64,000 bases of DNA. Origin: Gossypium raimondii (taxonomy: Eukaryota > Streptophyta > Magnoliopsida > Malvales > Malvaceae). The notes under the pieces were generated by a model, which was not told the origin of the DNA, made no database searches, and was given only the letters and a program-made list of their open reading frames with translations. Below are positions 11,307 to 24,003 of this stretch, piece after piece. The translations under genes and the position numbers were made by a program. Position 1 is the stretch's first letter; each line of letters starts with the position of its first letter. Location: contig NC_068576.1 of NCBI RefSeq assembly GCF_025698545.1, positions 50,316,390 through 50,380,389 on the forward strand, written 5' to 3'.

Positions 11307-13450
11307 ATGGCAAGTTACAATCAAGGATGTTTAATCTTGGTTGGGATTTTGGTGACACTGAGTTTACCATATTCACATGCCTTTTGGAGAAATGAAAATA
11401 AGATACAAACTGCTGTTTTTCTATCACCTAAGTTCGTGCTCGGACCAGGATCTGTGGAAAATAGGTTCTATTACAACGTCGACTTTCCGAAAGGTCATAT
11501 TGCGGTGAAAAGTTTTGATGCAGAAGTAATTGACGAGGCCGGGAATCCTATTCCACTGCACGAGACGTATTTGCATCATTGGGTTGTTGTTAGATACTAT
11601 GTACGTAAAGGTGTGGAAATATCAGAGTTTGATGACCCTAGAAAGTTTAACGAGTCGGACTATATTTCTGGGAGAAACAGTGGGATATGTCAGAATCTTG
11701 GTCAGTTCTTTGGCCTTGGGTCTGAGACACGGAAAACTTCAACTCATGTTCCCAATCCATATGGAATAGAAGCCGGTAATCCTGCTGAGATTCCTTCAGG
11801 ATTTGAGGAGCAATGGATGCTTAATGTTCATGCAATTGATACAAGGGGTGCTGAAGACAAGTTAGGATGTACGGAATGTCGTTGTGATCTGTATAATATT
11901 ACAGTCGATGAATATGGAAGACCTTTGAGACCTGACTATAAAGGAGGCTTGTTATGTTGTTACGATCATACACAATGCAAGGTAAAACATGGGTTCGAGG
12001 CTGTTAGAAGAGCCCTTTACCTTAGATACACTGTGACGTGGGTTGATATGGATACGTCCGTCTTGCCTGTTAAAATTTATATATTTGATATTACCGATAG
12101 TTGGAAGAGGAGCCGCAGTTCAACTGGGATTATAGCAGAGCACGAGTGCAAGGTATATGAACTATTTATGTGCTGTAAGAGGCAAAGTCAATAATTTTAT
12201 TTTGGAAGAATGACATAAAATTATAAAAATTTGAAGGATTAAAAATGAAAAAATTTCGTTTATTCAAAAGCTAAAAAGTTGAATGATTTGTGTTTTGAAA
12301 GGGGATAAAGGGAAAATTTTTCATTTAACTGCCTTCTCTTCTCCCGGCTTCGCCATTGTGCTGAAACACTATCGTTTTTTGTCAAATAGAATATTTTGTG
12401 AAATGTCATAATTTAATATCTTGGATGCAGGTTGAATATGATATTGGATCTTGCGATGCCACCGGAATGGGCGATGATGGATGCATCGACACCAGAAGGA
12501 TAAGCCTTGACATGCCATTTGGTGGTTATCTCATATATGGTGTTGCACACCAACATTCAGGTGGCACTGGTTCCGCTCTCTATAGAGAGGTATTGAAATG
12601 CCGTACGTCTACTTTACACTTTTATAGATCGTTTTAAGGGTATTTATGTTTTTTAAATATTTTGAGATTTAAACTCAAAATATTTTAATCTTTATTATCT
12701 CAATTTTATCATTTCAATCAATGACATATTTATTTTTTATGTCACTTTTTATGTTAATTTTTATAAATTTGTTATGTAAATTTTTTCATCCATATCTGGA
12801 TGTATTATAATTTAGTATATATACACACGCATATTCATGCATGCTTTAGTATATATACACACGCATATTCATGCATGCTATCTGATGACGATTATGAGCT
12901 GTGTTGAACTTCAGGATGGCCAACTTATGTGTTCTTCATTACCGACTTATGGGGAAGGAGAAGAACCTGGAAACGAAGCTGGTTACATTGTAGGAATGAC
13001 CACCTGCTATCCTAAACCCGGAACTGTGGAGATATCTAAAGGGGAGACTTTGATTTTGGAGTCCAATTACAGTAGAATCAGGCATCATACTGGTGTCATG
13101 GGGCTGTTCTACATTTTGGTTGCAGACGAGTTGCCCAAGCCAATGCACGCCTTGCACACTGTTGTTCAAGTAAGTTTCCGACTCTCAAATAGTAAAATTG
13201 ATGAAGAAAATTCATTAACCCAACCAGATGGTAACTCATTATTCACAAATATGTTCTTTTACTAATGTTAACTTCGATTAAACCAATGATGTTTTAATAT
13301 CATCTGATGCAGACACAGGACAGTATTATGGTGGTAACAATCCTCTGGGCTGCGGTAGCTTTGATCGGTGTGGTAGCTGTTATCGCTGTTGCGGTTCATT
13401 ATCGACTTAAACGCGAGGGAGAAGATGGCTATGAAGCAATTGGGATGTGA
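11307..13450 (+). CDS. SURNod19-family protein, copy 1 (465 aa); PHM-like copper monooxygenase fold proposed
   Basis: Four coding exons, all GT-AG: 11307-12152, 12431-12589, 12915-13169 and 13313-13450. The ATG at 11307 is chosen because it starts a signal peptide (residues 1-26), matches the start of copy 2, and lies after a conserved 5'-UTR acceptor; the upstream in-frame ATG at 11241 would fall in that intron. The protein resembles plant 'stress up-regulated Nod 19' proteins, whose biochemical role is not known to me. A C-terminal membrane helix spans about residues 425-450 with a short basic tail, so the Cys-rich body should face the ER lumen or apoplast. His90-His91, His175, His322-x-His324 and Met397 match, in order and local context, the six copper ligands of peptidylglycine/dopamine monooxygenases. 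Family call firm; copper role inferred. Confidence 0.92.
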
Positions 13451-14374
13451 ATGTGCTGTTATGAGCTCTACACTGTATTGCATCTTAGAGTTCCAGCAAT
13501 TTTGTTGTCAAAATAGTGATATGTATAACATATATATATTAGTAACTTTTGAACGTTACGTTCATATGGAAGACGCCATTTTTGTAGATACTTTTGAAAG
13601 ATATAGATCATGGTTAAGGTGTTTCAGTGGTCCAAAATACGATCTGGCAATGGCTCATCTCTTTCTTTGGTGTGGAATGAGCCCTTTGCTGCCTTATTAT
13701 CAGCCATGGATTTCTCTAGGAATATTATATGAATAAGATGGTTGAAAGAAAGTCTAAATTAGTTATTTAAAATTATACTAATTTTAATTTCATTAAATAA
13801 ATTTTCAGTCTTTGATTTAGTGTGTACAAAAAATGAAAGGGTTATTTCAAAGAAAGAATTGATTTATGTTCAAGGATTTATTTACATACAACTTAAAATT
13901 TTCATTTTAATGGTGATTGCGGTTTTGGTTCAGTGTTTTAGTTTTCTTAAATTATTCCTTTGATTTTCGATTTTCACATGTTTTATTTTGATAAATTTTG
14001 TTTTACTTTATTGCTTAGGCTAAAGTTTTAAATTTTTTTATAAATATTTTAAAAATAAATTTTCAAGTGAATAAAATATAATGAATAACTCTTATATATT
14101 GTAGAATTTTAAGTTTCCTTTATTATGTTAAATATTTATTTTAAATCATAAAAATTAAAATTAATTATAAATAAAAATAGAATTTATCCAAGTTGATAAA
14201 TGTGGTTTTTTAACTTGTTCTCATTTTAACTTCTAAAATGGCGCGGGGGAAGGCTATGTTTTATAATATCTTTTAGGGTAAACTACATTAACAATCACTC
14301 AACTTTAGTGTAGCTGACAAAACAGTGGCTCAGGTTTCAATTCAATCACTCAACTTTCGAAAAATAATAAAACA
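13451..14374. other. 3' flank of SURNod19 copy 1 and intergenic DNA
   Basis: The first part is the inferred 3' UTR; it shares GAACGTTACGTTCA with the downstream flank of copy 2. The rest is AT-rich. From about 14275 there is a dispersed repeat with 'cactcaactt' phrases, which is the target of the Gypsy insertion (target-site duplication GTCAC at 14375-14379). Confidence 0.5.
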
Positions 14375-14379
14375 GTCAC

Positions 14380-16901
14380 TGTTGACACCATTTTTTGGAT
14401 GAAAAACGGGGTCGACTTGGGTTTGAAAATGAAAACAAAAAAAAGGAGTCGCCACCAATCTTTTTTTTATGAGGTGTGATCGGATCACCTTGAAAAGTTG
14501 TTGTTTTTAATAAATGATTTGATTTTATTAAAACAACGGTTTTGGTCCACGAAATTAAAAAAAAGTTCGGAGTCTCATTACATACGAGGAAGGATTAGCA
14601 CCCTCGACACGCCCAAAAATTGGTACCTAGTTGATTATTTAATGTCTTAGTGTCGAAAAGCTGAAAACTTTAAAGAATTTCAAAATACGATCCTTAAAAA
14701 AATTTCGAATGGCATGGATTAAAATTCAAGAGGATATTTAGCAATTTGGCTAAACGTGAAATCGAAACCCAGTACCTTAGGGCACGTTCCTCGAATTTCC
14801 AAACGCAAAATATTACCTTATTTTGAAAATTTTTGAAAAGGATATTAAGTCATTTGGTCGAATGAGAAATCGAAACCCAATACCGTATGGCACGTTCCTC
14901 GAATTTCCAAACGCAAAATATTGCCTTATTTTGAAAATTTTTGAAAAGAATATTAAGTCATTTGGTGGAACGAGAAATCGAAACCCAGTACCTTAGGGCA
15001 CGTTCCTCGAATTTCCAAATGCAAAACATTGCCTTATTTAGAAATATTTTCTTTTTTTGAAATATGATATTAATATGCAAAGTGGAATAATAAATATGAT
15101 AATGTGAACAAAAATAATATGAGCAAAAACAAATCATTCATGTATATACAATAACAAGTAAGAAAAATTAAAACATTAAAAGAAAATTATGGACATATAA
15201 ATAAATAAATAAATAAATGAACACTAAGTAAACAAGGATAATAAGGAATAAAATAAATAAAGCTATGAAAATATGAAAATATATGTAAGTATATATATGT
15301 ATACTTTATATATTTATGTAAAAGAGAAGAACTATGTATGTATAAACATATTACGTAAATGTATTCACGTGTATGCATATATATATAAAATATAAAACAT
15401 ATCTACATATTTTAAAATTATTATATAAATATATATATAAGTATATACATATACGTATGTGAATTAAAATATGAAAAGTATATATGTATAGGTATATATA
15501 TATATGAATCATAATATATAAAATACATATATAAAATAAATATTTTAAAAATGAAGAATATGTAAATATATATATTTATGAAAATAAAATACATACATAT
15601 AGATATGTAAATATGTACAAAAATCATACAATATACATAAAAATGTAGGTATGTATATAAGTATATATATATAAAAGCAATAATAATAATAATAATAATA
15701 ATAACAATAATAATATGAAATTTATTAAGAAAATAAACAAACTAACAAAAGGACTAAACTAAAAAAAATTAAAACGAAATTCGGGGTTAAATCTAAATAA
15801 AATCAAAGGGAAGGGACCACATTGAACACGCGAATAACATAGAGGGGCTAGAAGGGAAATTTTCCCTTCTCCTCTAAAACGCATAGCTTCAAAGGGGATT
15901 AAATTGAAATCTAAAATAAAATAAAGGGATAAATTTAAAGAAATAAAAAAAACTAATTGGGGAGGCATTAAAAAGCGGAGGGGCTAAAAGCGCAAATAGC
16001 CCCTCCAAGCATAACACGCGGATCCTCCCCTCGGGTCGGGTCACCGCGCGGGTCAAGGGAGCCTTAAACGTCGCCGTTTTGAAATTCCTATAAAAGCTAA
16101 ATTTTTTTTCTGCTATTTCATTTCTTAAAAAAAACATAAGAAAAAAACAAAAGGGTCTTCCCCTTTCTCTGCTAGGGTTCCAAACTTGGAACCCCGCCGC
16201 CGTCTGCCGCATCTCCATCGCAGCGCCACCAAGGACGGTGGCCGGAGTCGTGCGAGAAAAAGGGGTTTTTAACCCTCATCGTGTGGCATCCTTGAGATCT
16301 CAGATCTCTCAACCTGCGGGAAAGAGGGAAACCCACAACCCCTCTCGGACCCGAATCGGCGATGGAGGAGAAGCCCTCCGACGGCGCAACCACGGTGGTT
16401 CCTTGTGAGTCCCCTTTCCCTTTTTATTTTCTATTTAATGTACGAAATAAAGAAAAATAAATAAATAAAAAAGAAATGCGAATCTGATATCCAAGCCTTG
16501 AATCTGTTTTTTTGATTGTTTTATTTATATGAAAATGTTACAAAAGAAAAGAAAAGCCCCGATTGGTGATGAAGCCCCCATTACAAAGATGATATTCGGC
16601 CCCTTTATAGCCGATTTTGCTTCTATTTTTTTCTCTGCTATTGCATGTTTTCTTTTCTTTTGCAGGTCCTACAGGCGGCGGTTGGTGGCGATGGGACGTG
16701 CGGCGGTGGCAGCAGGTCAAGTGGCCGACCCTAGGTGCGGCGCACCTAGGGTTAGGGTTACTTTTTATTTTGTTTCTGATTTTGGCTGATTGGGTTAGTG
16801 GGTTGGTAGTTGGGCTTGTATTTGTTGGGCTTGGGTAGATTTAGGTGGGTTTGGGTATTGTTTGGGTGTATTGGGCTCTGGGCAAAAAATGGGCTTGTAC
16901 A
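14380..16901 (-). repeat. 3' LTR (element orientation) of the Tat-like Gypsy
   Basis: On the plus strand it begins TGTTGACACC and ends GGGCTTGTACA. It is near-identical to 24026-26552 apart from single-base changes and small indels. Internally it has three direct repeats of a block ending GGCACGTTCCTCGAATTTCC (about 14750-15020), a long AT/TATA-rich stretch (15060-15720) and a GC-rich part. A CTATAAAGGG box is at 16601-16610 on the minus strand. Confidence 0.93.
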
Positions 16902-16919
16902 GCTGCCCCTCTTTGCTCG
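16902..16919 (-). other. Polypurine tract of the Tat-like Gypsy
   Basis: Read on the minus strand, CGAGCAAAGAGGGGCAGC abuts the LTR. This purine run at the internal edge of the left LTR marks that LTR as the 3' one. Confidence 0.75.
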
Positions 16920-17029
16920 TTGTCGTGTAACGATAACAGAGCAAAGACTAAGAAAGCCTAATTTTTCCCGGGCTCGTCGAGTCTCGACTTCTCTTGACGC
17001 TTCTCTTCTTCAGGTAGCCTCATTCCAGT

Positions 17030-17614
17030 CTACTGTGTCTTGACGCTTCAATCCACTCCACTGCACTTCAACAAGATCCGACTTGTAGTTTCAATCTTCT
17101 TTGCAGCAACTTTAGGGGGACGAGATTCGTGGTTTTAGTCTGTCCTACTGCAATGTCAGGGAGATAAGACTTGTAACTTTAACTGCAACTTCAGAGGTAT
17201 AGGCATTGGCGCTTCGACCCACTCCGCAACGTCGGAGAGATAGAATTACTGGCTTCAATGTACTCCACTGTAACCACAGGGAGGTAAAACCTGATGCGAT
17301 CTACTCTCGTAACCCGGATAGATAAGATCCTTTGTTTTAATCCGCTCTACTGTAATCTCAGGGAGATAGGATTACTAGCTTCAATCTGCTCCGCTGTAAT
17401 CTCAGGGAGATAAGACCTGATACGATCTTCTCTACTGTAACTTCAGAGGGATAAGATCCTTTATTTTAATCCGCTCCACTGTAACCTCAGGGAGATAGGA
17501 TTACTAGCTTCAATCTGCTCCGCTGTAATCTCAGGGAGATAAGACCTGATACGATCTTCTCTACTGTAACTTCAGAGAGATAAGATCCTTTATTTTAATC
17601 AGCTTCACTGCAAC
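17030..17614. repeat. Decayed about 44-bp tandem monomers with a 129-bp higher-order period
   Basis: Units resembling 'gggagataggattactagct' plus 'tcaatctgctccgctgtaat' recur every 43-44 bp. The phrase GATCCTTTRTTTTAATC recurs at 17326, 17455 and 17584, giving a 129-bp period made of three monomers. The array decays leftward. It is non-coding and lies between the pol remnant and the 3' LTR of the element. Confidence 0.75.
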
Positions 17615-18730
17615 CGATGGAGGCAAGGCTTTGTTTTGATCTGCTCCGTTGTTAATGTAGGAATGCAAGATTTGCTATCTTCAATCAGCTCCACTATAAC
17701 CGATGGAGACAAGGCTTTGTTTTCAATCTGCTTCGTTGTTAACGCAGGAAGGCAAGATCTGTTATCTTCAATCAGCTCCACCATAACCGAGAGAGGCAAG
17801 GTTTGTGTCTTCGACCTGTTTCGCTGTCAATGCAGGAAGGCAAGATCTGTTGTCTTCAGCCAGCTCCATCACAACTGAGAGAGGCAAGGTTTGTGTCTTC
17901 GACCTGCTTCGCTGTCAATGCAGGAAGACAAGATCTTTTATCTTCAACCAGCTCCATCACAATCGAGAGAGGCAAGGTTTGTGTCTTCGACTTGCTTCGC
18001 TGTCAATGCAGGAAGGTAAGATCTTTTGTCTTCAACCAGCTCCATCACAACCGAGAGAGACAAGGTTTGTGTCTTCGACCTGCTTCGCTGTCAATGCAGG
18101 AAGGCAAGATCTATTATCTTCAACTAGCTCCATCACAACCGAGAGAGGCAAGGTTTGTGTCTTCAACTTGCTTCGCTGTCAATGCAGGAAGGCAAGATCT
18201 TTTGTCTTAAACCAGCTCCATCACAACCGAGAGAGGCAAGGTTTGTGTCTTCGACCTGCTTCGCTGTCAATGCAGGAAGGCAAGATCTATTATCTTCAAC
18301 CAGCTCCATCACAACCGAGAGAGGCAAGGTTTGTGTCTTCGACCTACTTCGCTGTCAATGCAGAAAGGTAAGATCTTTTATCTTCAACCAGCTCCATCAC
18401 AACCGAGAGAGGTAAGGTTTGTGTCTTCGACCTGCTTCGCTATCAATGCAGGAAGGCAAGATCTTTTATCTTCAACCAGCTCCATCACAACCGAGAGAGG
18501 CAAGGTTTGTGTCTTCGACCTGCTTCGCTGTCAATGCAGGAAGGCAAGATCTTTTATCTTCAACCAGCTCCATCAAAACCGAGAGAGGTAAGGTTTGTGT
18601 CTTCGACCTACTTCGCTGTCAATGCAGGAAGGCAAGATCTTTTATCTTCAACCAGCTCCATCACAACCGAGAGAGGCAAGGTTTGTGTCTTCGACCTGCT
18701 TCGCTGTCAATGTAGGAAGGCAAGATCTTT
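17615..18730. repeat. 88-bp tandem array (about 12.7 copies), a dimer of 44-bp monomers
   Basis: Unit starts fall every 88 bp: 17615, 17703, 17791, 17879 and so on to 18671. Each unit splits into two diverged 44-bp halves, one with GGCAAGGTTTGTGTCTTCGA and one with GGCAAGATCTTTTATCTTCA. The first two copies are more diverged. Because 88 is not a multiple of three, the long reading frames across the array rotate through all frames and are artefacts. Only scattered single-base differences separate most copies, suggesting recent amplification. Confidence 0.92.
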
Positions 18731-21242
18731 AACTTCGTTGATCTGTTTTCTGGGGAACATGACCTGTATGTTCTATTTTATGAACCTAATTGTGCCTAGT
18801 GATTAAGATGACATGATCATAACGAATCAAATGCTCCTAACTATATGTGCATGAATGACATTTGAATGAATGCAAAATGTCATGAAAATGATTCATTAGG
18901 TTATCATCACGCAAAAGTTTATTAAGGTTTTATCACTGACGTGCTACAACGCCTTTTTGCTCGACTAGCATATCCAAATAAACACTTAATCCGGTTGCCC
19001 CCTACTGTGAACGTCAAAGTTCAATCCACGGGACATAAAATTTGTACCATCAATCTCCCACTGTAACCCAAGGGTAGAAAGGTATGGCTTTTCTCAATCT
19101 TCTCCTATCGCAATTCAATGATATTGAATGTGAAACTCTTTGGTCCTTTACCTCATCCTCAAGGTGTCATACCAAATGCTCATGCACAATTGCAAAATTG
19201 TCTTCTCCCAGAAGACTTTTTCTTTTTGCCTGGTAAACATCGCTTGTTGGTTCATTGAAGCTTTGCCACCAACACGACATCTTGTCATTTTGTTCAATCA
19301 ATGTTTAGACAACAAAATCTGAAAGGATAGTTTTTAACTTAGACTCTTCCTTCTTAGATATTTCACTCTTTAAACTTGGTGTTTTCTAAACAATAGTCCT
19401 GTTTCAGGTCCCCATATTATTTAGAAACTTCTAGAGTAATATGCAAAACTTCCATTGTAAAAGTATTATTAGTCCATTAATCATTATTCTAATGCAACAT
19501 GCTTGCAAAAAAAATCATAATGATAGGTAAAATAGAATTGATTTGAGAGCATAGCTCGAAATGAATAAATTATCAAGGATAGCAAGAATAAAAAGAGGAA
19601 TTGATTAGAACATGTATCTTGAAAAAGAAAGAAGTATTCCAAGAATTACAAATTCAATATATAAATAGTATGAATGTCAGGTGCCCCAGATATCGCAGCT
19701 TGAACTTCTCTGTACAAACTTTCTGAAGACTTTCCTGAGTTTGCCATGTGTTTAGGAGATCTACAGGACTTTGTCGATGCCCCAAGATGTCGCCTTACCC
19801 TTTCAGGTATAGCAGGATCACCACATGCCCCAATCTGATCACTTCATGCCCCATTCTGATCAATATTTGAGCCGCCCTTTTCGGGTTTTCAACTCAAATC
19901 CCCTTTGGCCTAAGGTGCCCTTTGCGAGTTTTCCCCTTAGCCTCTCCATTTTTACTTTTTCATTTTTTCATCTTTTTTTTGACTCAAAGTGCCCTTTTGC
20001 AGGTTTTCACCTTGGTCCTTCCTTCTTCTTTAAATGAAGTGTTTATTGACTGGATCCGAGTTTATAGGATTAGCAATCTCACTCAGGATCAGTGCTCCTC
20101 TAAAAATGGTCTTCTTTACAACATAGGGACTTTCCTAGTTTGGCATTCATTTCCCTTTAGAATCCTTTCATTAAGGAAGAATCTTTTTCAACATCCAGCC
20201 CTCTTGTGGAATTCTCTGAGACGAGTATGTTTATTATGGGCTCATATTATTTATTTATGGTACATCTGACCCTGATGACTAGCTTTTAACCCTTTTCCTA
20301 GGGCCAACTGATCACATTGCAATTGGATCCCTTCAACAAGCAATGAGGGGACTTTAATAGGTAGAACTACCTCAATCCTGTAAACCAAAAAGAGAAGTGT
20401 TACCCCAGTACCGATGTTCAACAAACAATGAGGGCAAATGGTAATTTCTCACGTCAATCCTTGTAAGTCTCAGTCATTTTCCTTCAATTTTCGATGTTCA
20501 ACTCTAGGAACTTCATGGATTTAATCGTGGTGTCCACTTCGAGTTAATTTGAGACCTCAGCTATCGTGCTATTGTTTAAGCTCAATGCATTCTCCAATAC
20601 CCTCTTCTCTGAAATTCTGTATCGGTATACGATGACTTTGGCTCATGAAGTAGCCTCTCAAAATAAAGCAATGCCCATTAGAAGTCTTCAATAATGGTGA
20701 TGTCCATGCCCCATTTTGCTCAAAATTTGAGTCGCTCTTTTTCAGGTTTTCAACTCAGATCCACCTTTGGTCAAAGCGCCCTTTGTGGGTTTTCACCTTG
20801 ACCTCTCCTTTTTCTTTTTCTTTTTCTTCTTTTCTTCTTTTTTTCTTCTTTTCTTTTTTTTTCCTTTTTCTTTTTTCTTATTTTGACTTTGATTTTTTTT
20901 TGAGTCTGAACTCATGAGATCAGGCAAGTCCTGGTCATGCTTTTCGACCAGAATCAATGTTATTCTAAAGTCTTCTACATAAGATCTTCCACTTTCTTCT
21001 TGTATGTGAAAAACCTTCTTAGGTACCAGATTTCTTTCATAGAGCCCCTTTTGGGACGCAACTACGACAAAAACTTTGGATCTTCCTCTTTAATCCGGAC
21101 AAAATCCAACATCTTGAAGGGATGGAAACTCGACTTCAAATGGGCAAAGCTATGCTGACTCAACGAGAGAGGCATTGCCCCGGCAAAGAATTGCATTGTT
21201 ATCACTGTAAATTTCTAATATCGTGCTGTTGTGCAGGTTTTA
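18731..21242. other. Degenerate internal region of the Gypsy element (3' of the pol remnant)
   Basis: No intact frame was found. Around 18985-19110 are further decayed repeat monomers (CCCCCTACTGTGAACG, CTCCCACTGTAACCCA). A block of about 110 bp around 19840-19950 (ATGCCCCATTCTGATCA, GAGCCGCCCTTTTCGGGTTT) is repeated in diverged form at about 20702-20810. A pyrimidine-rich low-complexity tract lies at 20810-20900. Confidence 0.6.
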
Positions 21243-21488
21243 TTATAAGAATCGAGGCATACCCTGGTATGACCATACAAAGACATCTTTGAACTCTAGA
21301 GGTAACTCAACAAGGTCTTGCTTCATCTCTATGGTCAAGTCAATTCTAGTCTTCACCAAGCTCACAATTTCTAATGATTCCTTGAGAGGTAGGATCTGCT
21401 TATCCACTTGTTCTACCATCCTCAACAAGTTTGGAGATAAGCTACGATCTATGTCATCTTCAAAGTCGTGAGATCCCTCTAAACACAT
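21243..21488 (-). pseudogene. Remnant of Gypsy pol, start of reverse transcriptase
   Basis: The minus-strand frame ends with FKDVFVWSYQGMPRFL, which resembles the segment just before the reverse-transcriptase core in Tat-lineage Gypsy elements. The catalytic core that should follow is absent. Confidence 0.6.
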
Positions 21489-21836
21489 GACTCACTCAAA
21501 AAGAGATTCTAAGTTTGTAGCAGTGTCATTCATGTCGTTGATATCCAGGGACCTCTTGTAGGTACAAGAGAGTATACAAAGAATGTATGAATTTAAGAAT
21601 AATTATCTGCACAATATGATTATGAATGAATGAAAGAATGATTTGGATGAAAGAATAAAAGAATAAAAATAATCATTCATAAGAAATGAAAGAATATTGG
21701 TTCAAAAGATCACAAAGATGCATTCCATTAAAATAATGACGTTCAGACACTAGCCTATTTCACAAAAGACTTCTTGTTGCTCTAGGCTAAAAGCAACAAG
21801 TGTGTTTTGAATATTACTCTGAGTAAGCTCTAAATA

Positions 21837-22871
21837 CTACAGGGGTTTCTTTAGAACACTCCCAAGTTTATAAGGGCGAACATCTAACAAGATCTCTTCT
21901 CCGGTTGCTTCTTCATATTTGGCACTGATGCGAACATTTCCCAACATCTCTTCATTCATCGCATTCCTTTCATTATCCGTATGATTGAGTAGCGGGTTTT
22001 CTGTACTGAGTGAATCCTCAAATTTGACGATGCCCATATTGATAAACCTTTTGACCAGCTTTTTAAAGGCAGTGCAGTTTTCTATAGAATGCCCCGTAAT
22101 TCCCGCATGATAGTCACATTGCGCATTTATGTCATACCATTTGGGATATGGGGGTTGTAAAGGCTTCAAGTAGAAAGGGGAGACAACATGTGCGTCAAAT
22201 AAACTCTGATACAGCTCCTGGTACGACATTGGGATTGGTATAAATTGTGACTTCTTAATGCTTTCCTTAGTGCCAGATTCATGCCTTGGGGATATCTGAT
22301 GGCCAGTAACAACTGACCTTTGCTGACCTGCGATAATCGGCTTTGAATAACCCTTATTATGTCTACCCACATTGCTCACCTCATTTTTCCTCTTCCTCGA
22401 AACCTTTGAAGTATTATTTTGAGAGTTCCATTCTTGTCCTTTCCGTTTGTAATGATCTTCGAATTGTTTTGAAAACTCTACCCTTGCCTGTTTTGTTCCC
22501 GCTAGATCATCAAGGACAGCAGAATTAGTTAGATTGCCCCTCAGGTTGGAACCTGAACCTGTCGCGAAATTCACCGGTGTCGAAGTATTGGTCTGGATGT
22601 TGACAGTTACCCTTTGTGGATATGTGTTTGGTTGTGCTTGGATGTCGGTTGGAGTAAAGTCTGAAAGATATGCAGGACCTTCATTATCATTCCCAAAGTG
22701 GACCACTGGGTTTTTTCCTTTCTCCAACCTCATATCCAACAACTAGGTTAACTGGCTCATCAGATTTCTCTGGACTTCTAGCATCTAATCCTTCACATCT
22801 TGTTGAAATTTGGCCAATTACTCTAGCATCTGTATCTGCATTCGCTCTAATCTCTCCAACCTTTGGTCCAT
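21837..22871 (-). pseudogene. Gypsy gag (Tat/Ogre type) with three in-frame stops
   Basis: The frame runs from an ATG at 22871 through an N-terminal coiled-coil-like segment rich in Leu, Gln and Arg, then a polar linker. It then reaches the conserved motif around QCDYHAGITGHSIENC (about 22085-22130) that marks gag of this type. Three in-frame stops (one TAA, two TAG) fall between 22871 and 22745. The downstream 301 codons are open. It is the best-preserved coding remnant of the element, but not functional as read. Confidence 0.8.
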
Positions 22872-24003
22872 TCCTTTAGTCTCTATTCGGGTACCGCAAA
22901 AATGTTGGTTTTCCAGACTTTTTTGAAATAATTTTACCTAATTAGGGTCACTTCGTGAAAATCTAATGCATATGATGCAATGTAATGCAAATGCATGAAA
23001 TGGATACCTAAAGAGACGTTGATTCTGATTCAATTACATTTAGGAAACTTTTCTAGAAAGTAAATTCCCTTACATAAAACGGATACATGTACGACCTCAC
23101 CCTCATATTCCAAGAAACAACATCGGTCTTTTTCTTCATCTGCATGTTTGAAGTAATCTCGCCAATAGATGCCATTGCTAGCTCATTTTCTTAATCTTGG
23201 TCGCGATCCATCATCTGCCCATCTTCATAAGGCTCATCAACTTGTCGAAGGCTTTTGAACAATCGTCTCGAACCCTTAGGCCATGAAGTAAAGATCACGA
23301 ACTCTTCTATCGCCCTTCTTGTGTTTCTCAGAATATATTTGGGAAGTTGTATTGTTTTCCATTTTATCAAGGAATCCGTATTCCATGACAAGCTTTCTAA
23401 TTTAGTAATCGGACTTGAATCAATATCTCTTTCCTAAGATGCAGATGCGATGCAATCATAATCAAAGCACAAAAAGAGGGGTTAGTACAAAAATAAACAA
23501 GGAAAACAGAAAGTACCTAATCGGGTGACTACTAGGGGTTTGGAGTGGCTTTATCTAGGCTAAGTTCCTAAGTCCACTGTATGAGGTTTGGCTCTAAAGA
23601 TAAGGTACTCGAACCAGCAGATTCCTCGATCCTCACCCATTATAGGCTCATATAGACCGAGTTCGGTTCAGGGGAATACATTTCCCTATGGCTGCACGGA
23701 GATGAAAATGTCACGAAGACATAGGTACGGATGTATCCCGAAAGTGATCCACTATATTGCACGGAGCTGAAAACCTCACGAAGGAGTAGCTTCTCACTCC
23801 CACTTAAAAGGTGTGACCAACGGTCATGCAATGCAATGTGTAGAGATATATAGAAATTTGAAATACAAAACATTATAAAAACTATAACTCAAAACAAATG
23901 AAATGCAATCAGAGGATCGTATATTTAAATCAAATTTCAACTTTCGACAAAAAGACAAGAAATAATCAACCCGTGGCTCGACTCACTTATTTTGAAAAAA
24001 AAA
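22872..24003 (-). other. 5' untranslated/internal region of the Gypsy element
   Basis: This lies between the primer-binding site and gag in element orientation. Only short frames are present, none recognised. Around 23640-23790 a segment with 'tgcacggagatgaaaatgtcacgaag' is followed by a similar 'tgcacggagctgaaaacctcacgaag', a small direct repeat. Confidence 0.5.

Noticed and set aside
15060..15720. Long Tyr/Ile-rich minus-strand frames in the LTR
   Set aside because: They arise from TATA-rich low-complexity sequence that recurs in both LTRs.
17636..18806. Series of overlapping Cys-rich reading frames in all three plus frames
   Set aside because: They are produced by the 88-bp tandem repeat, whose length is not a multiple of three, so the frames rotate; there is no evidence of coding.
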